Source of the DNA: an uncultured Eubacteriales bacterium
GTDB lineage: Bacteria > Bacillota > Clostridia > Oscillospirales > Acutalibacteraceae
DNA length: 12,543 nucleotides
Assembly: GCA_900317215.1 (NCBI GenBank)
Contig: ONFW01000099.1
Location: forward strand, 1-12,543
Direction of reading: 5' to 3'
Position 1 is the stretch's first letter, and the number at the start of each line of letters is the position of its first letter. A program made the translations under genes and the position numbers. Below, one piece after another: positions 6,148 through 12,543 of the stretch. The notes below the pieces were generated by a model, which worked only from the letters and a program-made list of their open reading frames with translations, ran no database searches and was not told the origin of the DNA.

Positions 6148-7431
6148 TTACTGTGCTTTCCTCGACGCCTTAAGCGCCTTATTTGTTTTGTGCTGCTCCG
6201 AAAGAAGCTTTACCACCTCAGACGGCTTAGGCACCTTGCCGTACATCAGAACTCCGATGCGGTATATTGCAGATGCAAGCATTCCGAGAAGATAGATCGC
6301 AGCTATCTGCAGCACTACCGAAATGATTATCTCTATGAATGATACGTCCGACAAAGCTACCCTTGCAAACATTGCAACAGGCGCACTGAAGGGTACATAT
6401 GAGCACACTATCATCAGCGGGCTGTCTACCGTGCCGGAATTCATGGCTATTATAACTATCAGGAATACCGCAACTATCACCAGCATTACAGGAGATATCA
6501 GCGTGTTCAGATCCTCGCTCCTTGATGCAAATGATGCGAAGGCTCCAAGCAGGAAGGAGTAGATAAAATAACCGAGAATAAAGAAAAGCAGCGCATAGAG
6601 AGCTGTGTCCACAGGGAAGGTCATCATTTCCCTCAACTCCTGAGGCAGTGAATCAAGCGAAACAAACCTCATCGACACTACCGCCGTGCACACGATCACC
6701 GCAAGCTGAGTTAGTCCCGCAAGACCGGAGCCGAGCACCTTGCCGAACATAAGATGCGAGGGTCTTGCGCATGTTATCAGCATTTCCATTGTGCGGGTGT
6801 TCTTTTCGGCAACAACACTCTGTGCAACAAGCTGACCATAGAGCACGACTGCCATATATATCATCATCATAAGGATATAGGCTGTCAGGAAATTACGAGT
6901 CTGGTCGGTACCCGTTGTTACGGTCTTCAATTCGGGCTGAGAGTTGATTATCTTTGTGCTGACCTCTGCCGGAACTCCTAATTTTTCAAAGCTTGTGGTC
7001 TGATAAATCCTTTTTACCGTCTCTGTAACATTTGTAAGCTCACTGCTCATCAGCGAATTGTTCTTCGTGATATATGTAACGGCAAGCGGCTCATTTATTA
7101 TTACAGCAAAGCTGTATTCCTGTTCGTTCACCTTGCCGGAAAGCTTTTCCTCCTCATCGGCTGTCAGCTCTACCCTGTAGCCCTTGAACGTCTCCCCGAA
7201 TTCCTTTTTGATCGTTTCCGCCTCTCCGTATGCTTTATCAACTATCGCTATTACCGGCTTTTCGCCATCGGGTCTGTCCTCGCCTCCCGAGCTCTGCATG
7301 GAAAGTATCAACCCGGGCAGAAATGCCATGCCGACTATCAGAACAAGAAACAGCACCGTCGTGATAATAAATGCCTTTGATTTCAGAATACCCTTATACT
7401 CAAAGCCCAGAACCTGTATTATATGCTTCAT
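6148..7431 (-). CDS. natB: ABC-2 type exporter permease, NatB-like
   Basis: Membrane subunit of an ABC exporter, 427 residues, with the layout of NatB/ABC-2 family permeases. One N-terminal membrane helix (about 21-44) is followed by a large external domain (about 45-180). A cluster of helices comes next (about 181-205, 231-255, 275-303, 311-331, probably 340-358, and 366-392), then a basic cytoplasmic tail (393-427). VVAEKNTRTMEMLITCARP (206-224) is the conserved EKxxRTxExL coupling region of this family. The start ATG (7429-7431) overlaps the ATPase stop in an ATGA, with GGAGG at 7439-7443, so the pair is translationally coupled. In Bacillus subtilis NatAB exports Na+, but related pairs handle other substrates such as peptides or antibiotics. 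Substrate is unproven here and the symbol reflects family resemblance only. Confidence 0.85.
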   Translation of the reverse strand: MKHIIQVLGFEYKGILKSKAFIITTVLFLVLIVGMAFLPGLILSMQSSGGEDRPDGEKPVIAIVDKAYGEAETIKKEFGETFKGYRVELTADEEEKLSGKVNEQEYSFAVIINEPLAVTYITKNNSLMSSELTNVTETVKRIYQTTSFEKLGVPAEVSTKIINSQPELKTVTTGTDQTRNFLTAYILMMMIYMAVVLYGQLVAQSVVAEKNTRTMEMLITCARPSHLMFGKVLGSGLAGLTQLAVIVCTAVVSMRFVSLDSLPQELREMMTFPVDTALYALLFFILGYFIYSFLLGAFASFASRSEDLNTLISPVMLVIVAVFLIVIIAMNSGTVDSPLMIVCSYVPFSAPVAMFARVALSDVSFIEIIISVVLQIAAIYLLGMLASAIYRIGVLMYGKVPKPSEVVKLLSEQHKTNKALKASRKAQ

Positions 7432-8348
7432 ATTCCCGCCTCCGTATACTGTACAAAAATATCATTCAGCGAAGGCTCGCAAACCCTGAAGCCGTCTATA
7501 TCACAGCCCGAGCCTGCAATGAGAGACAGCAGCTCGCCCTTGCTGCTTTCATCCTTCAGCTTTATGAGCAGTCTGCTCTCATCATGTTCCAACTGACCGG
7601 ACGACACTATTTTCTCTCCCATCGCCTTTATTATGTGAGCGCTCAGCTTCTGCGGCTCCCGAGTGGATATCTCTATGCTGTTGCGGGGATAGCTCCTCTT
7701 TATGTCGTTTATCCTGCCGTCCACCACTATCCTTCCGCTGTTGAGTATCGATATATTGCTGCAGAACTCCTCAACATAGTTCATCTGGTGGCTCGAGAAC
7801 AGCACGACTGCCCCATTCTCTATCATCTCCATGATAACTTCCTTGAGAAGCATGGCATTTACGGGGTCGAGTCCCGAAAAAGGCTCGTCAAGGATAACTA
7901 TTTCAGGGTCACATATCAGAGTTGCCGCAAGCTGTATCTTCTGCTGGTTTCCCTTGCTCAGCGTTTCAAGCTTTTTATTCTTATACTCTGACATGCCCAT
8001 TCTGTCAAGCCATTTATCACAGGCGCTTTTTGCATCAACACGGTTCATTCCTCTCAGCATTGAGAGGTAGATAAGCTGATCGCTTATTATTTTTTTGGGA
8101 TACAGCCCTCTTTCCTCAGGCATATAGCCTATTCTTATCCTTTTTCTGTCAACAGGTCTGCCATCAATGAGTATCTCTCCCTTGTCGGGATAGAATACGT
8201 CCATGATTATTCTGATAGTCGTAGTCTTTCCTGCGCCGTTTCTTCCTAAAAGACCAAGCGCAGAACCTGAGACTGCATTAAGGGATACATCCTTCAATAC
8301 TTCCTTTTCTCCGAAGCTCTTGTATAATCCCTTTACCTTCAGTTCCAT
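7428..8348 (-). CDS. natA: ABC transporter ATP-binding protein, NatA-like
   Basis: ATPase of the exporter, 306 residues. Walker A is GRNGAGKT (35-42). The region usually holding the Q-loop reads GYMPEERGLY (74-83), with Glu in place of Gln, as I recall for NatA-type proteins. The signature is LSKGNQQ (130-136), Walker B ends VILDEP (151-156) followed by D-loop SGLDP, and the switch His is H187 in SSHQ. About 85 residues follow the ATPase core as an accessory C-terminal domain, ending in SLNDIFVQYTEAGI, typical of this family. The start is set at 8348 because AGGAGG (8355-8360) lies 6 nt before it. An in-frame ATG nine codons upstream (8375) would put this site inside the gene. It is the first gene of a two-gene unit with natB, with which it overlaps by 4 nt. 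Confidence 0.92.
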   Translation of the reverse strand: MELKVKGLYKSFGEKEVLKDVSLNAVSGSALGLLGRNGAGKTTTIRIIMDVFYPDKGEILIDGRPVDRKRIRIGYMPEERGLYPKKIISDQLIYLSMLRGMNRVDAKSACDKWLDRMGMSEYKNKKLETLSKGNQQKIQLAATLICDPEIVILDEPFSGLDPVNAMLLKEVIMEMIENGAVVLFSSHQMNYVEEFCSNISILNSGRIVVDGRINDIKRSYPRNSIEISTREPQKLSAHIIKAMGEKIVSSGQLEHDESRLLIKLKDESSKGELLSLIAGSGCDIDGFRVCEPSLNDIFVQYTEAGI

Positions 8349-8364
8349 TCTGATCCTCCTTTGC

Positions 8365-8380
8365 ATATACAACAATATAC
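8365..8380. repeat. Direct ATATAC repeat across the natAB transcription start
   Basis: ATATAC occurs at 8365-8370 and again at 8375-8380, a spacing of exactly 10 bp or one helical turn. The pair lies between the natA -10 box and its ribosome binding site, covering the predicted start near 8378, where a bound repressor would block initiation. It could also be chance in AT-rich DNA. Confidence 0.3.
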
Positions 8381-8384
8381 ATTT

Positions 8385-8413
8385 ATTATAAATCCCTGCC
8401 GTCTTACGGTCAA
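8385..8413 (-). promoter_or_regulatory. Strong sigma-A type promoter for natAB
   Basis: On the minus strand TTGACC (8413-8408) and a perfect TATAAT (8390-8385) are 17 bp apart. It begins about 25 bp after the mrp terminator, which shows that natAB is a separate unit. Confidence 0.82.
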
Positions 8414-8438
8414 TCAGTGTTTTCCGACTTTCTACACG

Positions 8439-8472
8439 AAAAAGATGAGGAGTTCCCGCCGGAACGCCTCAT
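8439..8472 (-). terminator. Intrinsic terminator of the membrane protein-mrp unit
   Basis: ATGAGG (8445-8450) pairs with CCTCAT (8467-8472) and GTTCC (8452-8456) with GGAAC (8461-8465), with one A/G mismatch between the arms and a 4-nt loop. On the minus strand a C and five T residues follow (complement of 8444-8439). It lies 25 nt after the mrp stop codon. Confidence 0.82.
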
Positions 8473-8497
8473 ACTGAAATATCACGCCGCAAAACGA

Positions 8498-9331
8498 TCA
8501 GCCAAGCAGCTTTTCAAGCTTTTCGGCAGCCTGTTGAGCCTCAGGCACAAGCAGAGATTCAACCTTGCCCTTGTCGCATGCCTGAGAGCATTTCGGGTCT
8601 ATCGGAAAACGTCCGAGAATATCAAGACCGTATTCTCCGGCGACCTCCTCAAGCCTGCTCTCACCAAAGGGATAATGCTTCCTTCCGCAGTCGGGACATA
8701 CATAGCAGCTCATGTTTTCGATTATACCGAGGATCGGAATGTTCATCATCTGAGCCATTTTGACCGCCTTGCCGACGATCATCGAAACAAGCTCCTGCGG
8801 AGAGGTAACTATGATTATTCCGTCAAGCGGGAGCGACTGGAATATTGTCAGCGGAACATCTCCTGTTCCGGGAGGCATATCCACGAACATATAATCCACA
8901 TTCTGCCAGAGAACATCTGTCCAGAACTGCTTAACCGTGCCTGCAAGCACCGGACCTCTCCAGATGACCGGATCTGTCTCGTTCTCCAGAAGAAGATTGA
9001 CAGACATTATATCTATGCCCGAATGCGTGGTTATGGGAATTATTCCCTTATCAGAGCCCATTGCTCTTTCGCTGATGCCAAAAGCCTTTGGGATCGACGG
9101 ACCTGTGATATCTGCGTCAAGTATCGCCGTATGGTGCCCCATTCTGCTGAACATCACAGCCATAAGCGAGGTGACAGTGGACTTTCCTACTCCGCCCTTG
9201 CCGCTGACAACGCCTATTACCTTTTTAACCGAGCTGTATTGATTGAGTTTTTCGGTAAGTTCCTGCTGTGTGTTTCTTGAAGAACAGTCTGCTCCGCAGG
9301 TCGAACAGTCATGTGTACATTCTTCTGCCAT
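8498..9331 (-). CDS. mrp: Mrp/NBP35/ApbC-family P-loop Fe-S cluster carrier
   Basis: Cytosolic ATPase of the Mrp/ApbC group, thought to hold and pass on [4Fe-4S] clusters to apo-enzymes. In its 277 residues the deviant Walker A is GKGGVGKST (44-52). LDADITGPSIP (71-81) is the switch I region, and DMPPGTGD (151-158) is the highly conserved Mrp signature. ENMSCYVCPDCGRKHYPFG (205-223) carries the C212/C215 CxxC pair that bridges a cluster between subunits. Before the core are four cysteines, C5, C9, C12 and C16 (C-x3-C-x2-C-x3-C), recalling the extra N-terminal cluster of eukaryotic NBP35, while the N-terminal MIP18/DUF59 domain of many bacterial Mrp proteins is absent. AAGGAG lies 9 nt before the ATG. 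It follows the acidic-tailed membrane protein by 36 nt, presumably on one transcript. Confidence 0.93.
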   Translation of the reverse strand: MAEECTHDCSTCGADCSSRNTQQELTEKLNQYSSVKKVIGVVSGKGGVGKSTVTSLMAVMFSRMGHHTAILDADITGPSIPKAFGISERAMGSDKGIIPITTHSGIDIMSVNLLLENETDPVIWRGPVLAGTVKQFWTDVLWQNVDYMFVDMPPGTGDVPLTIFQSLPLDGIIIVTSPQELVSMIVGKAVKMAQMMNIPILGIIENMSCYVCPDCGRKHYPFGESRLEEVAGEYGLDILGRFPIDPKCSQACDKGKVESLLVPEAQQAAEKLEKLLG

Positions 9332-9367
9332 TTTTTCTTTCTCCTTTGTAAATAATAATACAGGGGA

Positions 9368-9964
9368 TCATTCCTCTGCTTTTTCCGTACTGTCGGTACC
9401 CTCTTCTACTGCGGTATCCTCTTTTGAAGCGGTATCATCGTCACCGGCGTTCTCAGCTTCCTTCTCAGAAGCTTCATCTGCAGGCTGTTCTCCGTCAGAT
9501 ATTTCTTCTCCGGTTTCTTCCTGTGTCTTTTCTTCCTGTTCAACGTCGCCATTATCCTTCTCCCTGTCAAGCTCATAGCCGCTGAGGAAGGTATAGGGCA
9601 GACCGTATCCCATTATAACCGCAGCAATATTTATCACCTCGGGATGTGAGCTGAGCGGTTCATGAAACGGCATAGACGGTATTACCGAAGCAAGAATGAC
9701 ATACAGCGCAGGCAGCACCATAAGTATCAGTGTCGCAGCAGAAAAGCGTATCACCTGCTTGCCGTCTCCAACTCTTGTGGCATAGAAGAGGACCAGGCCG
9801 AAAAGCACAAAAATCACCGCTGTGAGAAGTGTCTTTTTTACAGCGTCCCTCTCAAACGAATCGTTTATCATGCCGATAAAAAAATTTGAGCACACCATAA
9901 ATGCCGTCACAAGAAATGCCGAGAATATCAGATTCCAGACATCGCTTTTGTTTTTATTTTTCAT
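9368..9964 (-). CDS. Unrecognised four-helix membrane protein with an acidic C-terminal tail
   Basis: I do not recognise the family. The 198-residue product begins with a Lys-rich segment (MKNKNK) and shows four likely membrane helices (about 11-31, 45-63, 73-95 and 110-130). It ends in a hydrophilic tail (131-198) in which 30 of 68 residues are Asp or Glu, with no aromatic residues and many Thr, Ser, Gly and Ala. By the positive-inside rule the N-terminus and the tail are probably both cytoplasmic. An odd GGGGGA sequence (9972-9977) lies 7-8 nt before the ATG and serves as ribosome binding site. It is followed after 36 nt by mrp and ends without a hairpin of its own, so the two are probably co-transcribed. 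No catalytic motif, signal peptide or lipobox is visible. Confidence 0.75.
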   Translation of the reverse strand: MKNKNKSDVWNLIFSAFLVTAFMVCSNFFIGMINDSFERDAVKKTLLTAVIFVLFGLVLFYATRVGDGKQVIRFSAATLILMVLPALYVILASVIPSMPFHEPLSSHPEVINIAAVIMGYGLPYTFLSGYELDREKDNGDVEQEEKTQEETGEEISDGEQPADEASEKEAENAGDDDTASKEDTAVEEGTDSTEKAEE

Positions 9965-10031
9965 ATTTTTGTCCCCCGGTATTTTTTATTAAGGAATTTG
10001 TTTTGCCGATGCCAAGCACCGAACGAAATAT

Positions 10032-10040
10032 ATTTTATCA
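10032..10040 (-). promoter_or_regulatory. Extended -10 promoter candidate for the membrane protein-mrp unit
   Basis: On the minus strand TGA-TAAAAT (10040-10032) is an extended -10 motif, but no good -35 lies 16-18 bp upstream. It would start transcription near 10025 and give a leader of about 60 nt. As there is no clear terminator after prmA (only a weak TTCC/GGAA hairpin at about 10055-10068), read-through from prmA is also possible. Confidence 0.4.
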
Positions 10041-10073
10041 TACAGAAACGCAATATAATTCCGTTCAGGAAAT

Positions 10074-10997
10074 TTACGATGCTTTTTTCCTGGCTATCAG
10101 ACATATCCAACCCTTATCCTCGAGCTGTTCGATTATTTCAAGGGAAGCAGGAAGTCCGCAGAGAACGTCATCGAGTCTTGTATCGATTATACCGCTCATG
10201 ATATAAACCGTATTCTCGTGCATGAATTTTTCAATACTTTCCGAAAGCATAAGGATAGCGTCAGCAACTATATTTGCTGTAATGATATCATATTTTCCCT
10301 CCGCCTTTTCCGCAAGATCACCGTGTATGCCCTTGTATCTGTCTGCGACCTTGTTTCTCTGCGCATTTTCTACAGAAGCCTTTACAGCAAGCTCATCAAT
10401 GTCTATTCCCGTTGCGCTGTCCGCACCAAGAAGCAGGGCAGCCACCGACAGTATCCCGCTGCCGCAGCCTACGTCAAGCATTCTTGCTCCCTTAAAGGTG
10501 TATTTTTCAAGCGCCTCAAGGCACAGCCTTGTTGTTTCGTGAGCTCCCGTTCCGAAGGCTACCCCCGGTTCAAGATCAAGCACTATTCTCCCGTCCGGTT
10601 CATAGTCATTTCTCCATACCGGACGGATAAGGAGCCTTTCGCCTATTTTTATCGGATTAAAATATTTTTTCCAGTTTTCAAGACAGCCTTCAACATCACA
10701 TTTGTCCATGATGATATCGTACCCTATTCCCTCCGCCTCAAATCTCTCCTTAAGAAAAGCGACCGCCTCTGCAGGATTATCGGCAGGGCTGATATATATA
10801 TGGATCCTGCCCTTTGTTCTGTCCTTTTTCAGAAGCTCCTCATCTATAAGGTCTATCCTCGCTATCTCGAGCACCTCCTGTTCCAGTGCAGAATAATCCT
10901 CAATATATAATCCGTAAGGCACCGTCATCTGTGCGATATCCCCTGCCTTATCAATATCCGCTGAGCTTACCTCAACTATTATTTCAGTCCAATCCAT
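10074..10997 (-). CDS. prmA: Ribosomal protein L11 methyltransferase
   Basis: SAM-dependent enzyme that methylates the N-terminal amino group and lysines of ribosomal protein L11. The 307 residues divide into an N-terminal L11-recognition domain (about 1-100) starting MDWTEIIVEV, a linker, and a Rossmann methyltransferase domain. PGVAFGTGAHETT (143-155) is the PrmA hallmark. DVGCGSGILS (175-184) binds SAM, DIDELAV (199-205) contacts the ribose, and ITANIVAD (239-246) is the motif IV region with ANI in place of NPPY. The start at 10997 is preferred because AGGAGG (11005-11010) lies 7 nt upstream. An in-frame ATG 11 codons earlier (11030) falls inside the -10 box of its own promoter and is ruled out. 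It forms its own unit, not next to dnaJ or the 16S methyltransferase gene rsmE where it is often found. Confidence 0.95.
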   Translation of the reverse strand: MDWTEIIVEVSSADIDKAGDIAQMTVPYGLYIEDYSALEQEVLEIARIDLIDEELLKKDRTKGRIHIYISPADNPAEAVAFLKERFEAEGIGYDIIMDKCDVEGCLENWKKYFNPIKIGERLLIRPVWRNDYEPDGRIVLDLEPGVAFGTGAHETTRLCLEALEKYTFKGARMLDVGCGSGILSVAALLLGADSATGIDIDELAVKASVENAQRNKVADRYKGIHGDLAEKAEGKYDIITANIVADAILMLSESIEKFMHENTVYIMSGIIDTRLDDVLCGLPASLEIIEQLEDKGWICLIARKKAS

Positions 10998-11028
10998 TTC
11001 TTTTCCTCCTTTTTTTCTGATGTATCTC

Positions 11029-11057
11029 ATTATACCCTATCTTATTGATATTTTCAA
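11029..11057 (-). promoter_or_regulatory. Sigma-A type promoter for prmA
   Basis: On the minus strand TTGAAA (11057-11052) and a perfect TATAAT (11034-11029) are 17 bp apart. The start near 11022 leaves a short leader of about 25 nt holding the AGGAGG. No clear terminator separates it from tcdA upstream. Confidence 0.8.
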
Positions 11058-11117
11058 CCCGGCTTGGCAACTCAGAATCTACGCTTAAGATTTGCGTCCT
11101 CGCTTACTTTGACAGGC

Positions 11118-11852
11118 TTACTGCGCTTCACTCCCGCACTGCTGCAATGATGTAAGATCCCTTACAACCTTAGAGGCGATTATCAGTCCTGCAGCAGAGG
11201 GTACAAAGGCTATGCTTGCAGGTATGACCTTGCCTGTTTCCTTATCTCTCAGCTCCTGCTGCGGACGTATCGGCTCCTCCTTGGAATAGACCACCGTCAG
11301 CTTCTTTATTCCCCTTGCTTTTAGTTCTTTCCGCATCACCCTTGCAAGAGGACATACAGAGGTCTTGTAGATATCGGATATCTCAAAGGCTGTCGGATCA
11401 AGCTTGTTGCCTGCTCCCATTGAAGATATTATCGGCACGCCTGCCTTCTGCGCCCTTACAATAAGCTCGAGCTTTGAGCTCACGGTATCCACCGCATCAA
11501 CTATATAATCATACTGAGAAAGATCATACTCGTCCGCATTTTCAGCCGTATAGAATATACTGTGGGTATTCACCTTTATCCATGGGGAGATATCCCTTGC
11601 CCTCCTTGCTGCAGCCTCAGTCTTATATTCCCCCACCGTTGATGACAGCGCTATTATCTGCCTGTTGATATTTGAAAGGCTGACAACGTCCCTGTCAAAC
11701 AGATCGAGCTCTCCGACTCCGCTGCGTGCGAGAGCCTCGCAGACATATCCCCCTACTCCGCCTATCCCGAAAATGGCGACTCTTGATTTTTTCAGCCTTT
11801 CAAACGCCTGAGCGCCCAAAAGCATTTCTGTTCTTGAAAATCTCTCGTCCAT
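11118..11852 (-). CDS. tcdA: tRNA threonylcarbamoyladenosine dehydratase (ThiF/E1-like)
   Basis: ATP-dependent enzyme that cyclises t6A at position 37 of ANN-decoding tRNAs to ct6A, through an adenylated intermediate. The 244 residues start with the typical RFSRTEMLLG (4-13). The Rossmann nucleotide-binding loop is GIGGVG (29-34), with D53 in LFDRD for the ribose and NINRQ (61-65) with the ATP-binding Arg of the E1-like fold. Further hallmarks are DAVDT (119-123), MGAGNKLDPT (145-154) and CPLARVMRKELK (167-178). The last two separate TcdA/YgdL from ThiF, MoeB and HesA, and no CxxC zinc pairs are seen. GGGAG (11860-11864) lies 7 nt before the ATG. It is transcribed from its own promoter, divergently from the GtrA gene, and may share transcripts with prmA downstream. 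Confidence 0.92.
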   Translation of the reverse strand: MDERFSRTEMLLGAQAFERLKKSRVAIFGIGGVGGYVCEALARSGVGELDLFDRDVVSLSNINRQIIALSSTVGEYKTEAAARRARDISPWIKVNTHSIFYTAENADEYDLSQYDYIVDAVDTVSSKLELIVRAQKAGVPIISSMGAGNKLDPTAFEISDIYKTSVCPLARVMRKELKARGIKKLTVVYSKEEPIRPQQELRDKETGKVIPASIAFVPSAAGLIIASKVVRDLTSLQQCGSEAQ

Positions 11853-11895
11853 ATAGATTCTCCCTTATCCTGTATTTCTTATGCCTTACACTTTC

Positions 11896-11923
11896 ATTAT
11901 ACTACTTTTTTCCGAAGCGGCAA
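11896..11923 (-). promoter_or_regulatory. Sigma-A type promoter for tcdA
   Basis: On the minus strand TTGCCG (11923-11918) and a perfect TATAAT (11901-11896) are 16 bp apart. The start would be near 11889, giving a leader of about 37 nt. Confidence 0.7.
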
Positions 11924-11981
11924 TAGTTTGTCATTTTTTCTCAACACAGGCATCTCACCGATCATACACCTCTCAGGGTGA

Positions 11982-12010
11982 TTGACAAAAAACACGATTT
12001 GATATAAAAT
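11982..12010 (+). promoter_or_regulatory. Sigma-A type promoter for the GtrA-family gene
   Basis: A perfect TTGACA (11982-11987) and TAAAAT (12005-12010) are 17 bp apart. The start near 12017 leaves about 32 nt to the ATG at 12049. It is divergent from the tcdA promoter, with about 60 bp between the two -35 boxes. Confidence 0.8.
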
Positions 12011-12048
12011 GTTATTTGTATATTTGTTTTTATGAGGGAGAAAAGACA

Positions 12049-12543
12049 ATGAAGATAAAAGAACTGTTTATCGGACAGACCAGTCACACCGGGATCCAGT
12101 TTTTCAGGAGTCTGTTTGTCGGCGGCATTGCAACGGTCGTTGATATGCTTGTGATGATACTTTTCCGTGAGCTTTTGTTTGTCCCTGAGTGGATAGCTGC
12201 GATGTTCGGGTTTATTGCAGGGCTTGCGGTGAACTATATCGTGTCCACCTTCTGGGTTTTTGCAAAAGCCAAGGTAAAAAACAGGATAATAGACTTCATC
12301 GGCTTTGCTGTGATAGGCGTGATAGGTCTCGGTCTGACACAGCTTATAATCGAGCCTTTTGCAATGGAGGGTATGTTCGGACAGGGAATTTTTATTTCAT
12401 GGAGGATCTTCGGAGGTCTTCTTCCTGTGGATAAATACTATATAGTCGGCAAGGTGCTTGCAGTTGTAATTGTTTATATGTGGAACTTCTTTGCAAGGAA
12501 ATTCATTCTCTACAGAAAGGTCGAGGAACGGGATAAGCCTGCA
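12049..12543 (+). CDS. GtrA-family membrane protein, missing only its 3' end
   Basis: Small integral membrane protein of the GtrA family, whose members are often thought to move polyprenol-linked sugars across the membrane for cell-surface glycosylation. The frame is open for 165 codons to the edge. Four helices are expected: about 18-41 (FFRSLFVGGIATVVDMLVM), 47-70, 80-103 and 126-150. Family marks include the Arg and Gly at the start of helix 1, the Asp in VVDM, N62 near the middle of helix 2 with NYIVSTFWVF after it, and WNFFARKFILYR (145-156) after helix 4. The charged end (KVEERDKPA) suggests that the stop lies just outside the window. A stretch of about 20 residues between helices 3 and 4 (105-125) looks amphipathic. 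GAGGGAG (12034-12040) lies 8 nt before the ATG. Partner glycosyltransferases, if any, would be downstream. Confidence 0.88.
   Translation, partial: MKIKELFIGQTSHTGIQFFRSLFVGGIATVVDMLVMILFRELLFVPEWIAAMFGFIAGLAVNYIVSTFWVFAKAKVKNRIIDFIGFAVIGVIGLGLTQLIIEPFAMEGMFGQGIFISWRIFGGLLPVDKYYIVGKVLAVVIVYMWNFFARKFILYRKVEERDKPA

Noticed and set aside
6148..8348. NatAB as the missing transporter for the lipoprotein
   Set aside because: The permease has the ABC-2 exporter layout with a large external domain, the genes have a separate promoter and terminator, and binding proteins serve importers.
8417..9280. 287-codon plus-strand open frame opposite mrp
   Set aside because: It is antisense to mrp, crosses the mrp terminator, and has no ribosome binding site or recognisable motif.
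11068..11105. Possible tcdA terminator (AATCT/AGATT and GACGC/GCGT repeats)
   Set aside because: The stems are only 4-5 bp, mutually exclusive, and not followed by a T-tract; transcription may run on into prmA.
11951..11962. Third copy of the CATCTCAGCGAT terminator interior (one mismatch)
   Set aside because: The flanking CTGCC/GGCAG stem arms are missing and it sits in a divergent promoter region, so it is most likely chance.
1..12543. CRISPR array, insertion sequence, prophage, tRNA or defence system
   Set aside because: No regularly spaced repeats, transposase or integrase motifs, target-site duplications, cloverleaf sequences or defence-gene motifs were seen; nearly all of the DNA is explained by housekeeping or transport genes.

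Overview
The window looks like ordinary chromosomal DNA from an anaerobic, low-to-mid GC Gram-positive bacterium of the Clostridia, most likely a Ruminococcus-like member of the Oscillospirales. This is inferred from a large single-chain pyruvate:ferredoxin oxidoreductase, strong AGGAGG-type ribosome binding sites, TTGACA/TATAAT-type promoters with TG-extended -10 boxes, a lipoprotein with a Ser/Gly-rich linker, and a NatAB-type ABC exporter. There are no phage, transposon, CRISPR, tRNA or rRNA features.

Layout. The left edge (1-2175, minus) holds the N-terminal 725 codons of nifJ, cut just after its first [4Fe-4S] cysteine cluster. A 365-bp divergent intergenic region follows, with one promoter facing each way and a structured nifJ leader. 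On the plus strand comes a two-gene unit, a dTMP kinase (2541-3176) and an O-acetylhomoserine sulfhydrylase (3179-4450), closed by a two-way hairpin terminator that it shares with the convergent lipoprotein gene. The minus strand then carries, from right to left, five apparent transcription units: tcdA (11118-11852); prmA (10074-10997); a small acidic-tailed membrane protein plus an Mrp/NBP35 Fe-S carrier (9964-8498); an ABC ATPase/permease pair of NatAB type (8348-6148); and a maltodextrin-type solute-binding lipoprotein (5941-4553). The right edge starts a plus-strand GtrA-family membrane protein (12049 to beyond the window), divergent from tcdA.

How the genes fit together. Most are housekeeping: pyruvate oxidation to acetyl-CoA with reduced ferredoxin (nifJ), Fe-S cluster delivery (mrp, which could serve Fe-S enzymes such as NifJ), dTTP synthesis (tmk), sulfur assimilation into homocysteine (metY), and modification of ribosomal protein L11 and of tRNA t6A (prmA, tcdA). 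The transport genes are a complete exporter (natAB) and a binding protein without its permeases. I found no convincing new multi-gene system. The most useful leads are a 25-nt terminator core repeated 1.6 kb apart with its loop conserved, an orphan sugar-binding lipoprotein, an 18-bp perfect palindrome upstream of that gene's promoter, and the unrecognised acidic-tailed membrane protein placed directly before mrp.
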